A DNA stretch of 64,000 bases from Aselliscus stoliczkanus (taxonomy: Eukaryota; Chordata; Mammalia; Chiroptera; Hipposideridae). Of this stretch, positions 26,101 to 37,830 are shown piece by piece. Numbering within the stretch: position 1 is the stretch's first letter; every line of letters begins with the position of its first letter. Location: contig CM066733.1 of NCBI GenBank assembly GCA_033961575.1, positions 140,108,421-140,172,420 of the forward strand. Reading direction: 5' to 3'. The notes under the pieces are model-generated. The model saw nothing but the letters and a program-made list of their open reading frames with translations, was not told the DNA's origin and searched no databases. The translations under genes and the position numbers were made by a program.

Positions 26101-27889
26101 AACATTAAGAAAAGTGCATCCCAGTGAGCTTTGGCACTTGATACACAGACAATTTGGGTGATAGCTTTAGATTAAACAGAGGAAAGAGTTGTAATTTAAA
26201 GACCAGGAGATGACAGCATTTAGTACACGCCCATATGTTTGCATTTCTTCTCCCCTTATCTCCATCCACTATGACAGGTTGCCAATTTAGGGCAGAAGAG
26301 GATGGCACAGATGCCCTCCTTCCTCCAGGTTTTCTCAGACCCTGCTTTCATATTAACAGATTTGCAGGGTCCTGTCACTCCCAGTGCTGCCAGGAATAAC
26401 TGATATTACTACTCTTTGCTTGGCAGCAATTCAGTCATTGCAGTGAGCTGATGTCATTTTCACGATGAAAATGAAGGGCAGATGATTGACTTGTGAGACT
26501 GACTGAAGTCATGTCAGTCACTTCTTTATGCTTCCTTATCCCTTAATCCCCTGCTCTTTCCACTGAATTATAGCAGGTGGGGAGAAATGTTCCCAGGCCA
26601 TTATAGGAAGATTATTGAGAATCTTTAGGTACTTACAGTTGAATAACGAGCAATTTATTCAATTTACTCTGCTGCCTGGCAGTGACAAGGGACACCAGTA
26701 GCTACCAAAGAGCATCTGAGTTTGAACGGGGCAGAGAAGTTGTAGGAAAGGTGCGTTCTGCTAAAGGTTGGGCTCATAGAAATCATTGAGAACGACAGCT
26801 GTGATGTTAGTAGTTAAATTCTGACATTTGAATCAGGGCTTCATCAGTCTGACATTCCAGGGCTTCATTTTGGTTTAAATGAGCATAGAGAAGCTACTTA
26901 ACAGGGAAACAATGAGAGGCTAGATTACCTTACCTGTTTATTCTGTTTTCTTGAATTGTTTTTCTCCTAATTACCTTTAATTTAATTCCAATTTCTTTTT
27001 CAACACATAGTTCATATATTTTGAGCAAGTTGTATGCAAAGAGTACCCCCTCCACCTCCCTCCTCTCTGTCCTTCCCCAGGGCCCTATTTATACCTCTCT
27101 CAAAGGTTTGTGGCACTTTCCACATCCTTACTAGCATCATTCTCTCCTCTTTAGGCTACTATAAGTTTTTAAGAGTTGGGATCATGGCTTATTAATTGCT
27201 GTCTTCTCTTGTCCTGGCCTATTTCCGTATAGTGTGTATACATTTAATATGTGTTTTAAAAGTTTTACTTTGTTGAAAAGCTATTTAGAAAAATTCTGTT
27301 ATACACTCTCATACTACCCCAGAATGGGAGAGAAGTTTAATATTTTCTAATGGCCATGGGATAGTCATCGTGCTCTCCATTTATTATTCTTTACTCTTGA
27401 AGATCTGAGACTATATTCCCTTATATTAAACACCTTCGAGCATACAATTTGTAAAACACTGCTTCCATTTTACTTTTTGAAGTTCTTTTGTATCATCCTT
27501 CTTGTTAAGCTGATTCCAGTCTACTGTTTGTAGACCAAAGCTTCATTTTCCATGTGCTGGCGAAAGGATTGAGGCGCTTCCCGCTGGGCTGGATACGAGA
27601 ATGGAAAATGTGTAGGCTTTGTGACAGGTTGCCACATAGACACTTTTAGGTCAGTGGTCAAGGTTTGACTCAGCTGTATGAAGAAGCATGGGGTTACTAG
27701 GTGCCTTTCCTATCAACCACAAAGACTTTTTTTCAGTCTAACTTTCATGGATATAAAATATTTTTACGGAAGTAGTCACCCTCATCCCCCACTCCCTCAA
27801 CTCTGACAGTGCCAGCCTGCTAAGGCAGGCAAGCCTTCCTTCAGGGCCTGTGGACTTGTAGTTCCCTCTGACTGAATTACTTTTTTACC

Positions 27890-28027
27890 AGACACTCTTA
27901 TGGCTTCCTCCCTCACGTTCTTCAGATCTTTCTTCAAATACCTGTCTTTGAGATGCCTTTGTGACCACTTATATAAATATTATTAACCCCCACACTGGCC
28001 CCAATCTGCCCTTTCCCCCTTATCCTG
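27890..28027 (+). mobile_element. L2 fragment
   Basis: GGCTTCCTCCCTCACGTTCT TCAGATC and TCAAATACCTGTCTTTGAGA, then CCTTTGTGACCAC, follow the sense L2 3' region. Confidence 0.6.
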
Positions 28028-28208
28028 TGTGGTAGATTGTTACAATACTGAACCATGCTCCTCTCTCTATGGGCCCCTATGCAGAGGATTGTTGCTATTC
28101 CCCTCATCAAGGGAGCCAGTTTATTTCTCTATTCTCTTGAATCTGTGTTGACCTCATGACTTGCTTTAAACAATAGATTATGGCATAAGTGGTGTGCAGA
28201 TTCTAGAG

Positions 28209-28889
28209 CTGCACTGTCTAATATGGTAATCTTTAGCCACATTTGATCTTTTAAAGTTAAATTAGATCAGTTACAATTAGATGAAATTTAAAATTCAGTT
28301 CCCAGACCGGCCGAGTGGCGCATTGGTTAAGAGCTGGTTTGGGACGCCAGCAGCCCCGGTTCGGATCCCACATATGAGGGCCAGTGACACTGCCCTCTAC
28401 AGCTAACAACAGCTCCACCTTGGAGCTGGGCTGTGCGAGCCCCGGCGACGGTGTAGGCTGCAGCCCCTGCTGCAGTGGGCTGCCGTAGGCTACAGTGAGT
28501 GGCCGGCAGCCAGCGTGAGCAGCTGGCAGCAGGTGTTAGCTGTCAATAGCTGCGGTGAGCGACCATCCAGAGGCCGGCGACCGATCTGCCTCACCCAGGA
28601 AGAGCGCAATGACGATACCAACATGGGCCAGTGAAGCAACGTCCTCCACAACTAGACTGAAGAACAAAAAAAAGACATCAACTTGTCAGTTCCCCTTCCC
28701 CGATTCCCCAACGCTGTTCCCCTCCCCCAGTTCCCCAATAAAATATTTAAAAAGTAAAAATAAAATTCAGTTCCCAGTTTTACTAGTCATATTTCGAGTT
28801 CAAAATAGCCACAAGCAACTAGCAGTTGCCATATTGGACAGTATAGCTTTAAAACATTTCTATCGTTGCACAAAGTTTTGTTTGAGCTG
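28209..28889 (-). mobile_element. MER20-like hAT element, split by a SINE
   Basis: The left part CTGCACTGTCTAATATGG and right part AACATTTCTATCGTTGCACA are the ends of MER20 on the minus strand. The 8-bp duplication TTCTAGAG occurs at 28201-28208 and 28890-28897, as expected for hAT elements. The long SINE at 28306-28760 splits it. Confidence 0.82.
28306..28760 (+). mobile_element. Long composite SINE, young
   Basis: It starts with the same head as the short copies (CCGGCCGAGTGGCGCATTGG to GTGACACTGCCCTC) and continues with TACAGCTAACAACAGC and a GC-rich body with repeated GTGAGC/GGCAGC units. It ends with a Rhin-like tail (CCTCCACAACTAGACTGAAG, CCCCAATAAAA). The 17-bp duplication TAAAATTCAGTTCCCAG is perfect at 28289-28305 and 28761-28777. 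It interrupts a MER20. Confidence 0.94.
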
Positions 28890-29679
28890 TTCTAGAGCCT
28901 TGGCTGTAAGAGATGTTTCAGCTTTCATGCTGCCCTTTGGGAACACTAATCACCATGCTTTGAAGGAGCCCAGTCCAGCCTACCTGATAATTTGAACCAT
29001 ACAGAGGGAAACCAAGGTGCTTCAGCCAATAGCCAGTAGTGATTTCCAGACATGTGAGTGAGGCCATCTTGCATTTCTAATCCCATTCACCAACAGATAA
29101 CTGCAACCTCAGGAGTAATGTCTGGTGGCACCAGCAGAAGAGCTGGTCATATTGCCAACCCACAGAATCAGGAAAAATAAATTGTCATTGTTTTAAGCTA
29201 GTAATTTTATGTGGGTTTGATACACAATAGCCATAATGGACTTAACCTTCCATCTAATTACTACAATAGTTCTGAAACTATACCTTGTGCAGTTAACCCA
29301 TGGATGAGGATGTGGTAAAAAGCGGCAAGTTAGAGTAAGCCCATACTACTTCTTTCAGTGAGATCACTTTCTTATTTATCTAGGGAGAGAAAAAAAATAT
29401 TTGCTATTAGTAAAGTAATGACCAACAGCAAACTGAAATAATTAGCACTTACTAGCTGATAGATGAAAGGAGAAAACTAACCTTGCATCCAAAAATTATT
29501 TATCAATAATTTGCAAAGTTAGCTCTGCAAATTCAAGTAATCCAGAGCTAACTGGAATCCAATAATTACAAGTTTTCCAATGTGGGATAATCAGATTTGG
29601 AGGACTTTAGTATATTTTGCTTAGCCATATTTTGAGGTCCTACATGACATTTAATTTTGAAAGAATTTCTTCTTTTATT

Positions 29680-29940
29680 CATTATTTCCCAAGCATATAT
29701 TGAGTGTTTTCTATATATGTCTAGGCAGGTGTTGAGAATTTCAAATGATTAAGACATGAGCCTTACCTTGGAAGAACTGGTGATATTATTAGGATGAGCT
29801 CTGTTAGAGGAATACAAAGTGCTCTGAGAACACTGAGGTGAGAACACCCTGAATGTACTGGATGGGCTGTTACTTTGCAGGTGGGTGGGGATAGAGGTTA
29901 GAAAATAAACAGATTACCTGGAGTAGTTTTTGGGGAGAAA
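29680..29940 (-). mobile_element. Possible antisense L2 fragment
   Basis: TTCATTATTTCCCAAGCATA TATTGAGTG and AGACATGAGCCTTACCTTGG look like an eroded reversed L2 3' end. Confidence 0.45.
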
Positions 29941-29964
29941 GAACAGAATTATTTAATAAAAAAT

Positions 29965-30612
29965 TTGAGACAGTCACATAATATATAAAATTTACTCCAT
30001 TAAAGTGTACAGTACAGAGGCTTCTTGTGTATTCCCAGAGTTATGATCATCATCAAATCTAGTTTTAGAACATTTTCATTATCCCATAAAGAAATCCCAT
30101 ACCTGTGAGTAGTTCTCCTAACTCACAGCCCTAAGCAACCACTAATCTACTTTCTGTCTTGCTACGCTTACCTATTTGGATATTTCATTGTAATGGGCTT
30201 TTGTGTCTGGCTCCTTTCACTTAGCATGTCTTCCAGATTCATCCATGCTGTAGCATGTTTCAGTATTTCATTCATTTTAATGGCTGAAGAAGATTCCATT
30301 GCATGGATATACAATATTTTACTCATCCATTCACCAATTGGTGGATATTTAGGTTGTGTCCACATTTTGGCCATTATGAATAATAAGACTGTAAACATTT
30401 GTGTACCAGTTTTTATGTGGACATACACTTTCAGTTCTCTTGGGTGTACACCTAGGAGTAGAATTGCTGGCTAATATGGTAACTCTATGTTAAACATTTT
30501 AAGGAATTGCCAAATTGTTTTTCAAAGTTCCTGTTCCATTTTCTCATTCCACCAGCGGTGTTTGAGGGTTCCAACTTCTCCACATCCTCGTCAATACTTG
30601 TTATTGCCTGAG
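29965..30612 (-). mobile_element. L1 fragment, antisense, with ORF2 C-terminal remnant
   Basis: The + strand holds the reversed 3' half of an old L1 (CTAATCTACTTTCTGTCTTG, TCCATTGCATGGATATACAA). On the minus strand an open stretch (30168-30428) encodes IHAMESSSAIKMNEILKHAT then AWMNLEDMLSERSQTQK, the well-known end of the L1 ORF2 protein (reverse transcriptase polyprotein). It is truncated and not functional. Confidence 0.9.
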
Positions 30613-31624
30613 AACAGAATTGTTTGGAATGAAAATACATAGTCATTAAAATAGAAAGAATTCCAATTAGATTGTGTATACTCATTTAAGGCAGCCCATA
30701 TATAAGTCATGTGACATCAGAATCCAGCTGAATGCCACTTTGTAGATCTGTATACAAAACAACTCTGTTGGAGTCTAATTATCTTATCATTAATGTTCAC
30801 CAGGTGCTTAGGAAATGCTGCTTTTCTTTTATGTCTAATTGAGTGGTAAAGGGTTGTGGAATGATTGTATATGTAATGCTGCTGAAAGTTAAGCCCATTC
30901 TGACATGCAATTAAATATAATTGAAATAGGACAAATTGAACAACAAAATGAAATTTGCAACATGGAGGGTGAACAGATATTATGAAATGCCTGCTATTCT
31001 GGAGGATATTTGGGTATTGAGTTGGCCTTGGTGCTGGAGCCCCACATTTTCACTGACGTGCGCTGGGTCCCACATGCCCACACTTGCCTCCTGTTCGTCC
31101 CTACCTTGGCATATCAAAGGAATTCATGAGACAGTCCCACCAGCACCCTGAGCAGAGCCGATTGTTTTAATGTGGCCAGGAAGGAAAACAGATTCTCTAG
31201 TCCTGTGTGGCTTTCTCAGATGCAGACGCAGTTTTTCACCATTCTAGGAGACCTTACAGTAATATTAGGAGAAACAAAAATGTAAATCAGAGAGTTTTCC
31301 CCCCACCCTCGCCCCCTCTCCAGCTCTTCAGTTACTAGTAAAGTCTCAGATGCTTAGGACACCATACATGGTCTTGGTGACCGTATCTGCCCACCTCGTC
31401 AAACTCAGCTGTTGCTGCTTTACCTACACTAAATATTTTTAGTTCCCTGATTGCACACAAGGCCATAGTCTCTTATTCTTCTGTTAGTGTTTAGTTTTCT
31501 CCTTTGGGAGTACCTTTCTCTCTCTGCGACACTCAATGTAGACACTACCCCCACCTTGAAGCATTTCAGAGCCACCTAAGCTGTACTAGGTCCCAAGGCA
31601 CCGATATGGGTGCCTCGTGTACCA

Positions 31625-31880
31625 CAGGAAAGGTCCTTGGCCTTGTGGAGATGATATTTTATCTGAGAGAGACAGACAATAAACAATAAACATAACTAAA
31701 TACCTACCTAGTATAGTACATGAGGGATGGGAAATGTAGTGGAAAGGTGGAATGCTACGTTAAATAAAGTGAGTGCTTGGGCCTCATTGAGAGGGTCTCA
31801 TGGGATGAGGGAATCTGCCATGTGGATATCTGAGGAAAGAGCTTTCCAGGCAGAGCCAACAGCCAGCCAGTGAAATTATC
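31625..31880 (-). mobile_element. L2 fragment, antisense
   Basis: GAGAGACAGACAATAAACAA TAAACATAACTAAATA, then GCCATGTGGATATCTGAGGA and AGAGCTTTCCAGGCAGAGCC, match reversed L2 well. Confidence 0.8.
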
Positions 31881-31974
31881 CATTGTGAGAGCATTCATGT
31901 TAAATTGCTAAAATTTTAGCCATCAAGGAAGTTGATAGGTCAGTGTTCCCAATTTTCCTTTCTGTAGACAAATT

Positions 31975-32030
31975 TTATATCTATATCTATCTGTATCTAT
32001 ACCTATGTCTCTATATTTATGTATGTCACT
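31975..32030. repeat. Degenerate TATC repeat
   Basis: Imperfect TATC/TGTC units. Confidence 0.75.
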
Positions 32031-32664
32031 CCATTTGGATTTTTGAAATTCTAAAAAGAGATTCAAGACAAATCTCCCTTTGCCATCTCCCATCCTCAAA
32101 CCCCTCCCCAATGCATACGTTGAGGACTAATCTAGAACTCCGAGTTAGAAATTGCTGTACAGAAATTACTAAGTTGTGTGCATCATCTTATCTTCTTTCT
32201 CCACTGTAAGCCCTGGATTCACCCTCTGTGAAATAAGTGCCCCATAATCATTTTAGGTTTCCTGCAGACCAGTAATGCTTCTGCTCTCCCTTCTCTGTAT
32301 CACATTCTGTTATGTTCTGTCTTCTCTCAGTTTTTGAATTCCTTACACATCATCAACCAATTGGTGCTTGCTGGGTTCTCTCTTGTGCCAAGCCTCTTAA
32401 CACTGGCTGTAAATCCTTCTTCCTCTTTGATCAACCAGAGTGACCAGGTGTTTTTGTAGCTCCTTCATCTTCTCCTTAGCAGCTTACTTTCAATAGGTGT
32501 TTTCCAGAAACTTCTATTTCAAAAAGAAGAAATCTAGCACAGCCCTTGCCCATTATTTAAAAAAATCTTTACTGCTGTCACATTTATTGGTCGGGTTTGG
32601 GTTTGGGGAATACTCTTGACCATTCAAATTTTTAGAAATAATTCTTCTACAGAACTAACTCAAC

Positions 32665-32666
<2 letters not shown>

Positions 32667-32720
<54 letters not shown>
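32667..32720. repeat. TG microsatellite
   Basis: About 26 uninterrupted TG units. Confidence 0.95.
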
Positions 32721-32721
<1 letters not shown>

Positions 32722-33104
32722 CTGGGTTAAAAATGTAGTTTCCCATTTTTCTTTATTTCTGTATATCAGACACTTTCGATGTCAGAAGATCATCTTGTTT
32801 TCCTGCAATGTCACACCTTGGGACTTCTTCAAGTTGAACTTCTAAAATAGGCATGGTGGAGATTTTGTCACTTTCCTTGCCATCATAGTTATTTCATGCT
32901 CATCGGTGATAATTGATCTGAGCATTTATTGTCTTGTGCTTGCTTCACAGTCAGTCTTTGGTTATATAGATGCTAGGGAGAACACATAAATGTTATCTAT
33001 AGATTTTAGAGAAAGGTTTATTACATCTCATATCCTATCTTTTATTACTGTGTGTAAATTGTGGGTGGGTGTGTACTTTTATTCGTTTAGTTTAAATTTT
33101 TAAT

Positions 33105-33300
33105 CAAAGTCGTAACTGTACACAGTTTAAAAGTCAAAAATATTTACAATGCTTATCACAAAAAACAGCATTCTGTCACTCCATCTACTTCTCCCCAGCA
33201 CTTCTCATCCCTCCCCACCCCTCCTGGGCTTTTTCAGCTTCATTACCAGTGTTATCCAGTGTTTAGCTCCAATTTTTTACATCAGATGAATATTTTGATA
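33105..33300 (-). mobile_element. Possible old L1 3' fragment, antisense
   Basis: GTACACAGTTTAAAAGTCAA and a C-rich stretch with TCCCCACCCCTCCTGGG resemble reversed 3' untranslated sequence of old L1 elements. Weak. Confidence 0.4.
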
Positions 33301-33486
33301 TTTCTAGATTTTTAATGTTTACTTTTTATTTATCGTGAAAGAGGAGGAAATACCTCATCATCCCAACATAATTATTTCAAAGGCTATTAAAAACAATAGT
33401 TATATTCAGAAGGAAAGACTTTATCAATTCTAAAATGCTGCTGGAGTGTGATATTTTAGAAAATAAAATTAAAAAAATAATTCCAT

Positions 33487-33622
33487 GGGCCCGCAGAGTG
33501 GCGCGGTGGTTAAGCGCTGACTTAGAAAGCCAGCGGCCCCGGTTCAGATCCCACATATGAGGGTCAGTGACACTACCTTCAAAAATAAATAAATAAACAA
33601 ACAAACAAACAAATAAATAAAT
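33487..33622 (+). mobile_element. tRNA-derived SINE, short form
   Basis: Head GGGCCCGCAGAGTGGCGCGG through CACATATGAGGGTCAGTGAC, then an A-rich tail made of AAAT and AAAC units that has expanded into a simple repeat. No clear flanking duplication was found. Confidence 0.9.
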
Positions 33623-34558
33623 AAAAGCATTTCATAATGTGTTGCCAGGGAACTGCATTAAAAGCAAAATATTAGAACCAGTAGGTGTGTATGTGCATAA
33701 TTTAAGAGGATAACAATATTAACAACATTTTGATATAGTTACAGCATTAAAAGATCATATGAGAAAATCTTGAATTACTCTTACCTTGCAGTAATCACGG
33801 GCTGAGTTTTCTTGTTTTGAAATTCTAGTCAATTAGAGTCTTAACCACCAAACATTTTATGGGAGCAGGGGTGGAAGTTAACCCTAGTTAAAAAGAACAA
33901 AAGTACAGAAGACAAACAGTTCTGAGAATCATAGATTTGCATGAAAAACCTCACAAGGCAAAAATGCTAATTGCCTTAGCATGAGAGATGGAACATATTT
34001 TAAGATAATTGGAGACGGTCTTTTATGTGTTTTCTTTGGTTTAGTTTTGATTTCATGTACTTTAATTTGTTCCTATCTCTCTCTTTTTTTTTCTTAGTAT
34101 ATTCTAAGGAATGTAAAACACTTTTGAGGATCTCATTACTACTTGTGAAATTACCTTCTGTATCATGGGATGTATAATATTTTTTGTCAGTCAGTCTTAT
34201 TAGAAAAAAATGCCTTAGAACAGGCTATTATATTTTAGCAATCTGACAGCAATGATAACCCTAAAAGTACGTTTAGTGTAAATGCAAATATACTGTAACA
34301 ATTTCCCTTAGGTGACTATTGTAAAGTGTCTTTTTTTTTTTGCATATTTAAGTTCTACAGGAATCATCTTTTTGCTTTTATTCATTTGTGTCATCATTCA
34401 TAGGTGTAAAATTTACATTTTTTCTTCTAACCTCGGTTAAATGCTGGTTATTAGTCATCCTCTTGACAAGTGTGGTCAGAAAGGGTCTAATTTAAGATGT
34501 TCTATTACTTGGTGAACACATGAGTTTATAAAATCAACTTTTGCTTCTCTTTGCAAAG

Positions 34559-34688
34559 GCGCTGAGACGTGAATTAAAGGAGAAAGAGTACTCTGTCCTG
34601 AATGCTATAGACCAAGCTCGAGTTTTCCTGGCTGATCAGCCAATTGAGGCCCCTGAAGAACCAAGAAGAAACCTACAATCAAAACCAG
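34559..34688 (+). CDS. UTRN: Utrophin internal exon (equivalent of dystrophin exon 58), end of penultimate spectrin-like repeat and linker
   Basis: The 130-bp exon starts in phase 0 (ctctttgcaaag|GCG) and ends one base into a codon (CCAG|gtgaga). It encodes [20 protein letters not shown], then [20 protein letters not shown] and SKP; the last base joins AA of the next exon to give Glu. The first part closes a three-helix spectrin-like repeat; the proline- and arginine-rich end ([10 protein letters not shown]) looks like a linker between repeats. The dystrophin counterpart is 121 bp as I recall, so this exon carries three extra codons, located in the linker, which is a utrophin trait. Both splice sites are good matches to consensus. 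It stands alone between introns of 24.8 and 15.0 kb. Confidence 0.97.
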
Positions 34689-35145
34689 GTGAGACGTGTT
34701 TCTTTAGTGCATCATAAAAACACATGTGAGGAGAACAAACAACCAAAATCAAGTAGGACGTCTCCTTAGAGCATTTCCGGATCTGCTATTTAAAAATTTC
34801 CTCAGTCTTTCAGGATCTGATATTTAAATTTTTTCTAGAAATTATTGAACCAAATATATTATTTAACAAATGTCTCAATTCTTAAAAATAAAATGACTGT
34901 ATACTTCAGTATTATTAAAAAAGGAAATTAACTACAGAATATATGATTTCTTAAAAAGCACACTGGAACTAAAAATAAGTTAAGAAATAAAAATTTACAT
35001 TTCTTACATTTAAACAAATTACATAGTAAAGAATTGCAAGCAGAAGAATGGTATTTAAATATAATAGTAAATGTATAACATATTTAAATATCTACAAGTA
35101 TAAGGTAAGTTTGTATTAAAGTTCTGTTTTTCAAGATTAATTTTG

Positions 35146-35262
35146 TTTGTTTGTTTGTTTGTTTTTTGAGGGCAGTGTCACTGGCCCTCACATGTGGGAC
35201 CCGAACCAGGGGCCGCTGGTGTCCCAAGCCAGCTTTTAACCACCGCGCCACTCGGCCGGCCC
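35146..35262 (-). mobile_element. tRNA-derived SINE, short form, young
   Basis: A minus-strand copy with a TTTG-type tail (CAAA on its own strand). The 15-bp duplication TCAAGATTAATTTTG is perfect at 35131-35145 and 35263-35277. The B box reads GGTTCGGGTCC on the minus strand. Confidence 0.95.
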
Positions 35263-36023
35263 TCAAGATTAATTTTGAAACTAAGACACTAAAATACCTT
35301 TTATAAGCAAACAACAGAATTTATTTAATTTAAAAATAACAACCTGTGCTCTTTATGTACTTTGGCTTAAGATTGAAATAGTAACTACCTTACTAACAAA
35401 TAGCAATAAATCACATAGTAAATTTAAGAGATGAATTTGGCATCAGCATTTATCTTTAGTATGATTTTTGCATTGTTGGCAGTAAAAGCCTTCTGATGCA
35501 TTTTTTTAAAATAAACATGCCGTTCCAAATAGTTTTCAATCATTTACTTTGCATAGTAAAAGCAGGCCTGGAAGACTGCCTCATGCTCTGTCCAGCAGTG
35601 TAATTCATGAACATTTTTTACTTGTAAAGGAAGTGCAGTTGGAAAAATGCTTTGTTTGACTATAGCTGGAACCGAATCAGACGTTTGGACAGGTGGCCAT
35701 TTTCCTAGTCAGCCATTCCCAGGGAAGTTCTACTTCAATCTGAATCAATTTCCCATCAGGGTCATGATTTTCTTGACCCCTTCCACCCAGTTTCATATGT
35801 GTGTCTGTGGGACACATGCACAGCACTCACACTATCCTTTCTAGCATTATATATTTTATTTCCTGCTGGTGGGATCACTGTCTTTCCAGTCAGCCCACTG
35901 AGGACCTAACTCATTGCTGAGTCTCTACCTTTCAACAAGCCCCACAGTCTGCAAATCACTCAAAATTGTTATTTCTAACTTTGAAGAATTATTCCTTCTG
36001 ATTACTTTGTTATAGATAAGTCA

Positions 36024-36125
36024 CACATACACACATACACACACACACACACACAACATACACGAGTGAATGCACGCACGCACACACAACATACACGAGT
36101 GTGCGCGTGCGTACACACAAACACG
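36024..36125. repeat. Complex CA-rich repeat with a duplicated unit
   Basis: CA runs plus ACACAACATACACGAGTG present twice, near 36051 and 36085, separated by CACG units. Confidence 0.85.
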
Positions 36126-36177
36126 TAGTAGGTGCTTACTACAGTTGAGTGAATGGATGCCTGAGCTGAGCACTTTT

Positions 36178-36282
36178 TTTTTTTTTTTTTTGAGGGCAGT
36201 ATCACTGGCCCTCATATGTGGGACCGAACTGGGGCTGCTGGCTTCCCAAGCCAGCGCTTAACCACTGCACCACTCTGCCGGC
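36178..36282 (-). mobile_element. tRNA-derived SINE, short form, young
   Basis: A minus-strand copy with a pure A tail. The duplication CCTGAGCTGAGCACTTTT is perfect at 36160-36177 and 36283-36300. Confidence 0.95.
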
Positions 36283-36795
36283 CCTGAGCTGAGCACTTTT
36301 GAGTATGGTAGGAAGTGATTTGGTTCAGGGAAGATGGATGACCACACTGGGCAGGACCATGAGAAGTTGTCAGGAGCAGAGTGACTGTGTATTGAGGAAG
36401 TTGATCAGCCTAGCATGGAAGTCAGGTGCTTGTGCCTGGACAGGAGGTGGCAGTGAGGGCCTTGTACGTGCTGTCTGGTTCAGATTACAGAGGCCCTGGA
36501 AAGCTGGACAGAACATTCCAAGTGAATATAGCAAGAATGAAGGTGCCATTGTGGTTGTATTTTTTTAAGCTTGGATGAAAAATAACAAGTTGATTTGTCT
36601 CACCTTAACCAATTTTAAAGTGTGCCTTAAATCTGCTTTTCTCATCTCCATGCATCCCCAGTACTTTCCAGAGAATGGAGAACACATTTTTATAATAAGC
36701 TACTTCATAGCAGTCAAAAAAAGCGTTGTTATATCACTAAAGCTTCACTGTGCTATAAATTTTCTTCCTTAGTGGTCAGTCAGTTTAAGGGGAAA

Positions 36796-36822
36796 CACAC
36801 ACACACACACACACACACATAT
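36796..36822. repeat. CA microsatellite
   Basis: About 13 CA units. Confidence 0.93.
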
Positions 36823-37582
36823 TGTATTTTGAATTCTTCTTTTGCTATTATATTAAAGATGTTTCTAAGCCCTATTTTCACATGCTGTCTTTGGGAAGCA
36901 AGGGAAAAAAAAGTCATGTTAATTTAACTTTATGATTTTTTTTGTTTCTTGCTGTTAAGATTAGCAGTTTTCATACGTTTTCCTTTCCTGATATTATTTT
37001 CTGTAATGCTGGCTGATTTTACCTACTGTTAAAAGTAACTGAAAGAAAATTATCCATAAGAGCCATTATACTTTCATTGTTTACCATGACTTCTATATAG
37101 CTGATATCAGAAATAGAGAACATTTGAACATGAGTTATCTTGTTGGAGTGGATGGAGCGGGGAAAAATCATATCATGATTTTTAAATTCTATTTAATAGA
37201 CACTTATTTACTGAGTATGCTATGTGTACTGTGCTATAGGGGCACACCAAAATGGAGCTATGCCTTTACTTTTAAGTAACTATTCCAGAAAATACTTTTC
37301 TCCATGATTTTTCTTTCTCAATGCCTTTCTCTCCCTGGCTCCTTTTTAAATGCTGTTCTGTTATCAGTTATAGTGTCATATGTATATATACCTATATATT
37401 ATTTCATGGTAGCCTACGGAGTTTTATGTTATAACTGAGTAGCACAGGTATAAATTGTTCTCAGCTATTCGTTAATTGATCAATGCTATTAAAAGCAAGC
37501 AAACTAATTATTTCAAACAATTGATCGGTTGCTGATAAAAAAATCTCATCAGTCATGTTTTGCTAATATTTTCTTTTTTCCC

Positions 37583-37830
37583 CCAGTTTTATTGAGATAT
37601 AATCAACACGTAACATTGTATAAGTTTAAGGTGTATAACAACATAATGATTTAATAAATGTATATATTATACATTTGTGATTACCACAATAGGTTCAGTT
37701 AACATTGATCACCTCACATAGTTACAAATATTTTTTCCTGTGGTGAGAACTTATACAATCTACTCTCTTAGCAAATATCAAGTATATATATTTTAAATAT
37801 TTAAAAATCACTATTAATATTACTTTTCTC
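37583..37830 (-). mobile_element. L1 3' end, antisense
   Basis: TTTTATTGAGATATAATCAA, GTATAACAACATAATGATTT, TTAACATTGATCACCTCACA and ATCTACTCTCTTAGCAAAT match the reversed L1 3' untranslated region. Confidence 0.88.

Larger units (their letters stand above)
28028..29240 (+). mobile_element. MLT1-like MaLR LTR, split by a nested MER20 and SINE
   Basis: The left part (28028-28208) has CCTCATGACTTGCTTTAAAC AATAGATTATGG. The right part (28890-29240) has CAGACATGTGAGTGAGGCCA TCTTGCA, CAACCCACAGAATCAGG and AATAAATTGTCATTGTTTTA, ending TTTGATACA. Together they give one LTR with the order expected for MLT1. Confidence 0.8.
9764..34558 (+). other. UTRN: UTRN intron, 24,795 bp
   Basis: The largest complete intron, between consensus gtaagt and ttgcaaag borders. 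It contains the long antisense L2 interrupted by a Tigger-like element, MaLR LTRs, L1 fragments, five SINE insertions and many microsatellites. No coding potential is seen. Stretches at about 9770-11250, 15300-17200, 17380-18760, 21610-22640, 24210-25040, 26110-27080, 29250-29680 and 30620-31620 hold nothing I can assign with confidence. Confidence 0.93.

Noticed and set aside
28555..28995. 146-codon open frame on the + strand
   Set aside because: It runs from the GC-rich body of a SINE into MER20 and LTR sequence, so it is not a real coding region.
30168..30428. Independent small gene on the minus strand
   Set aside because: The translation is the C-terminal end of L1 ORF2, a truncated retrotransposon.
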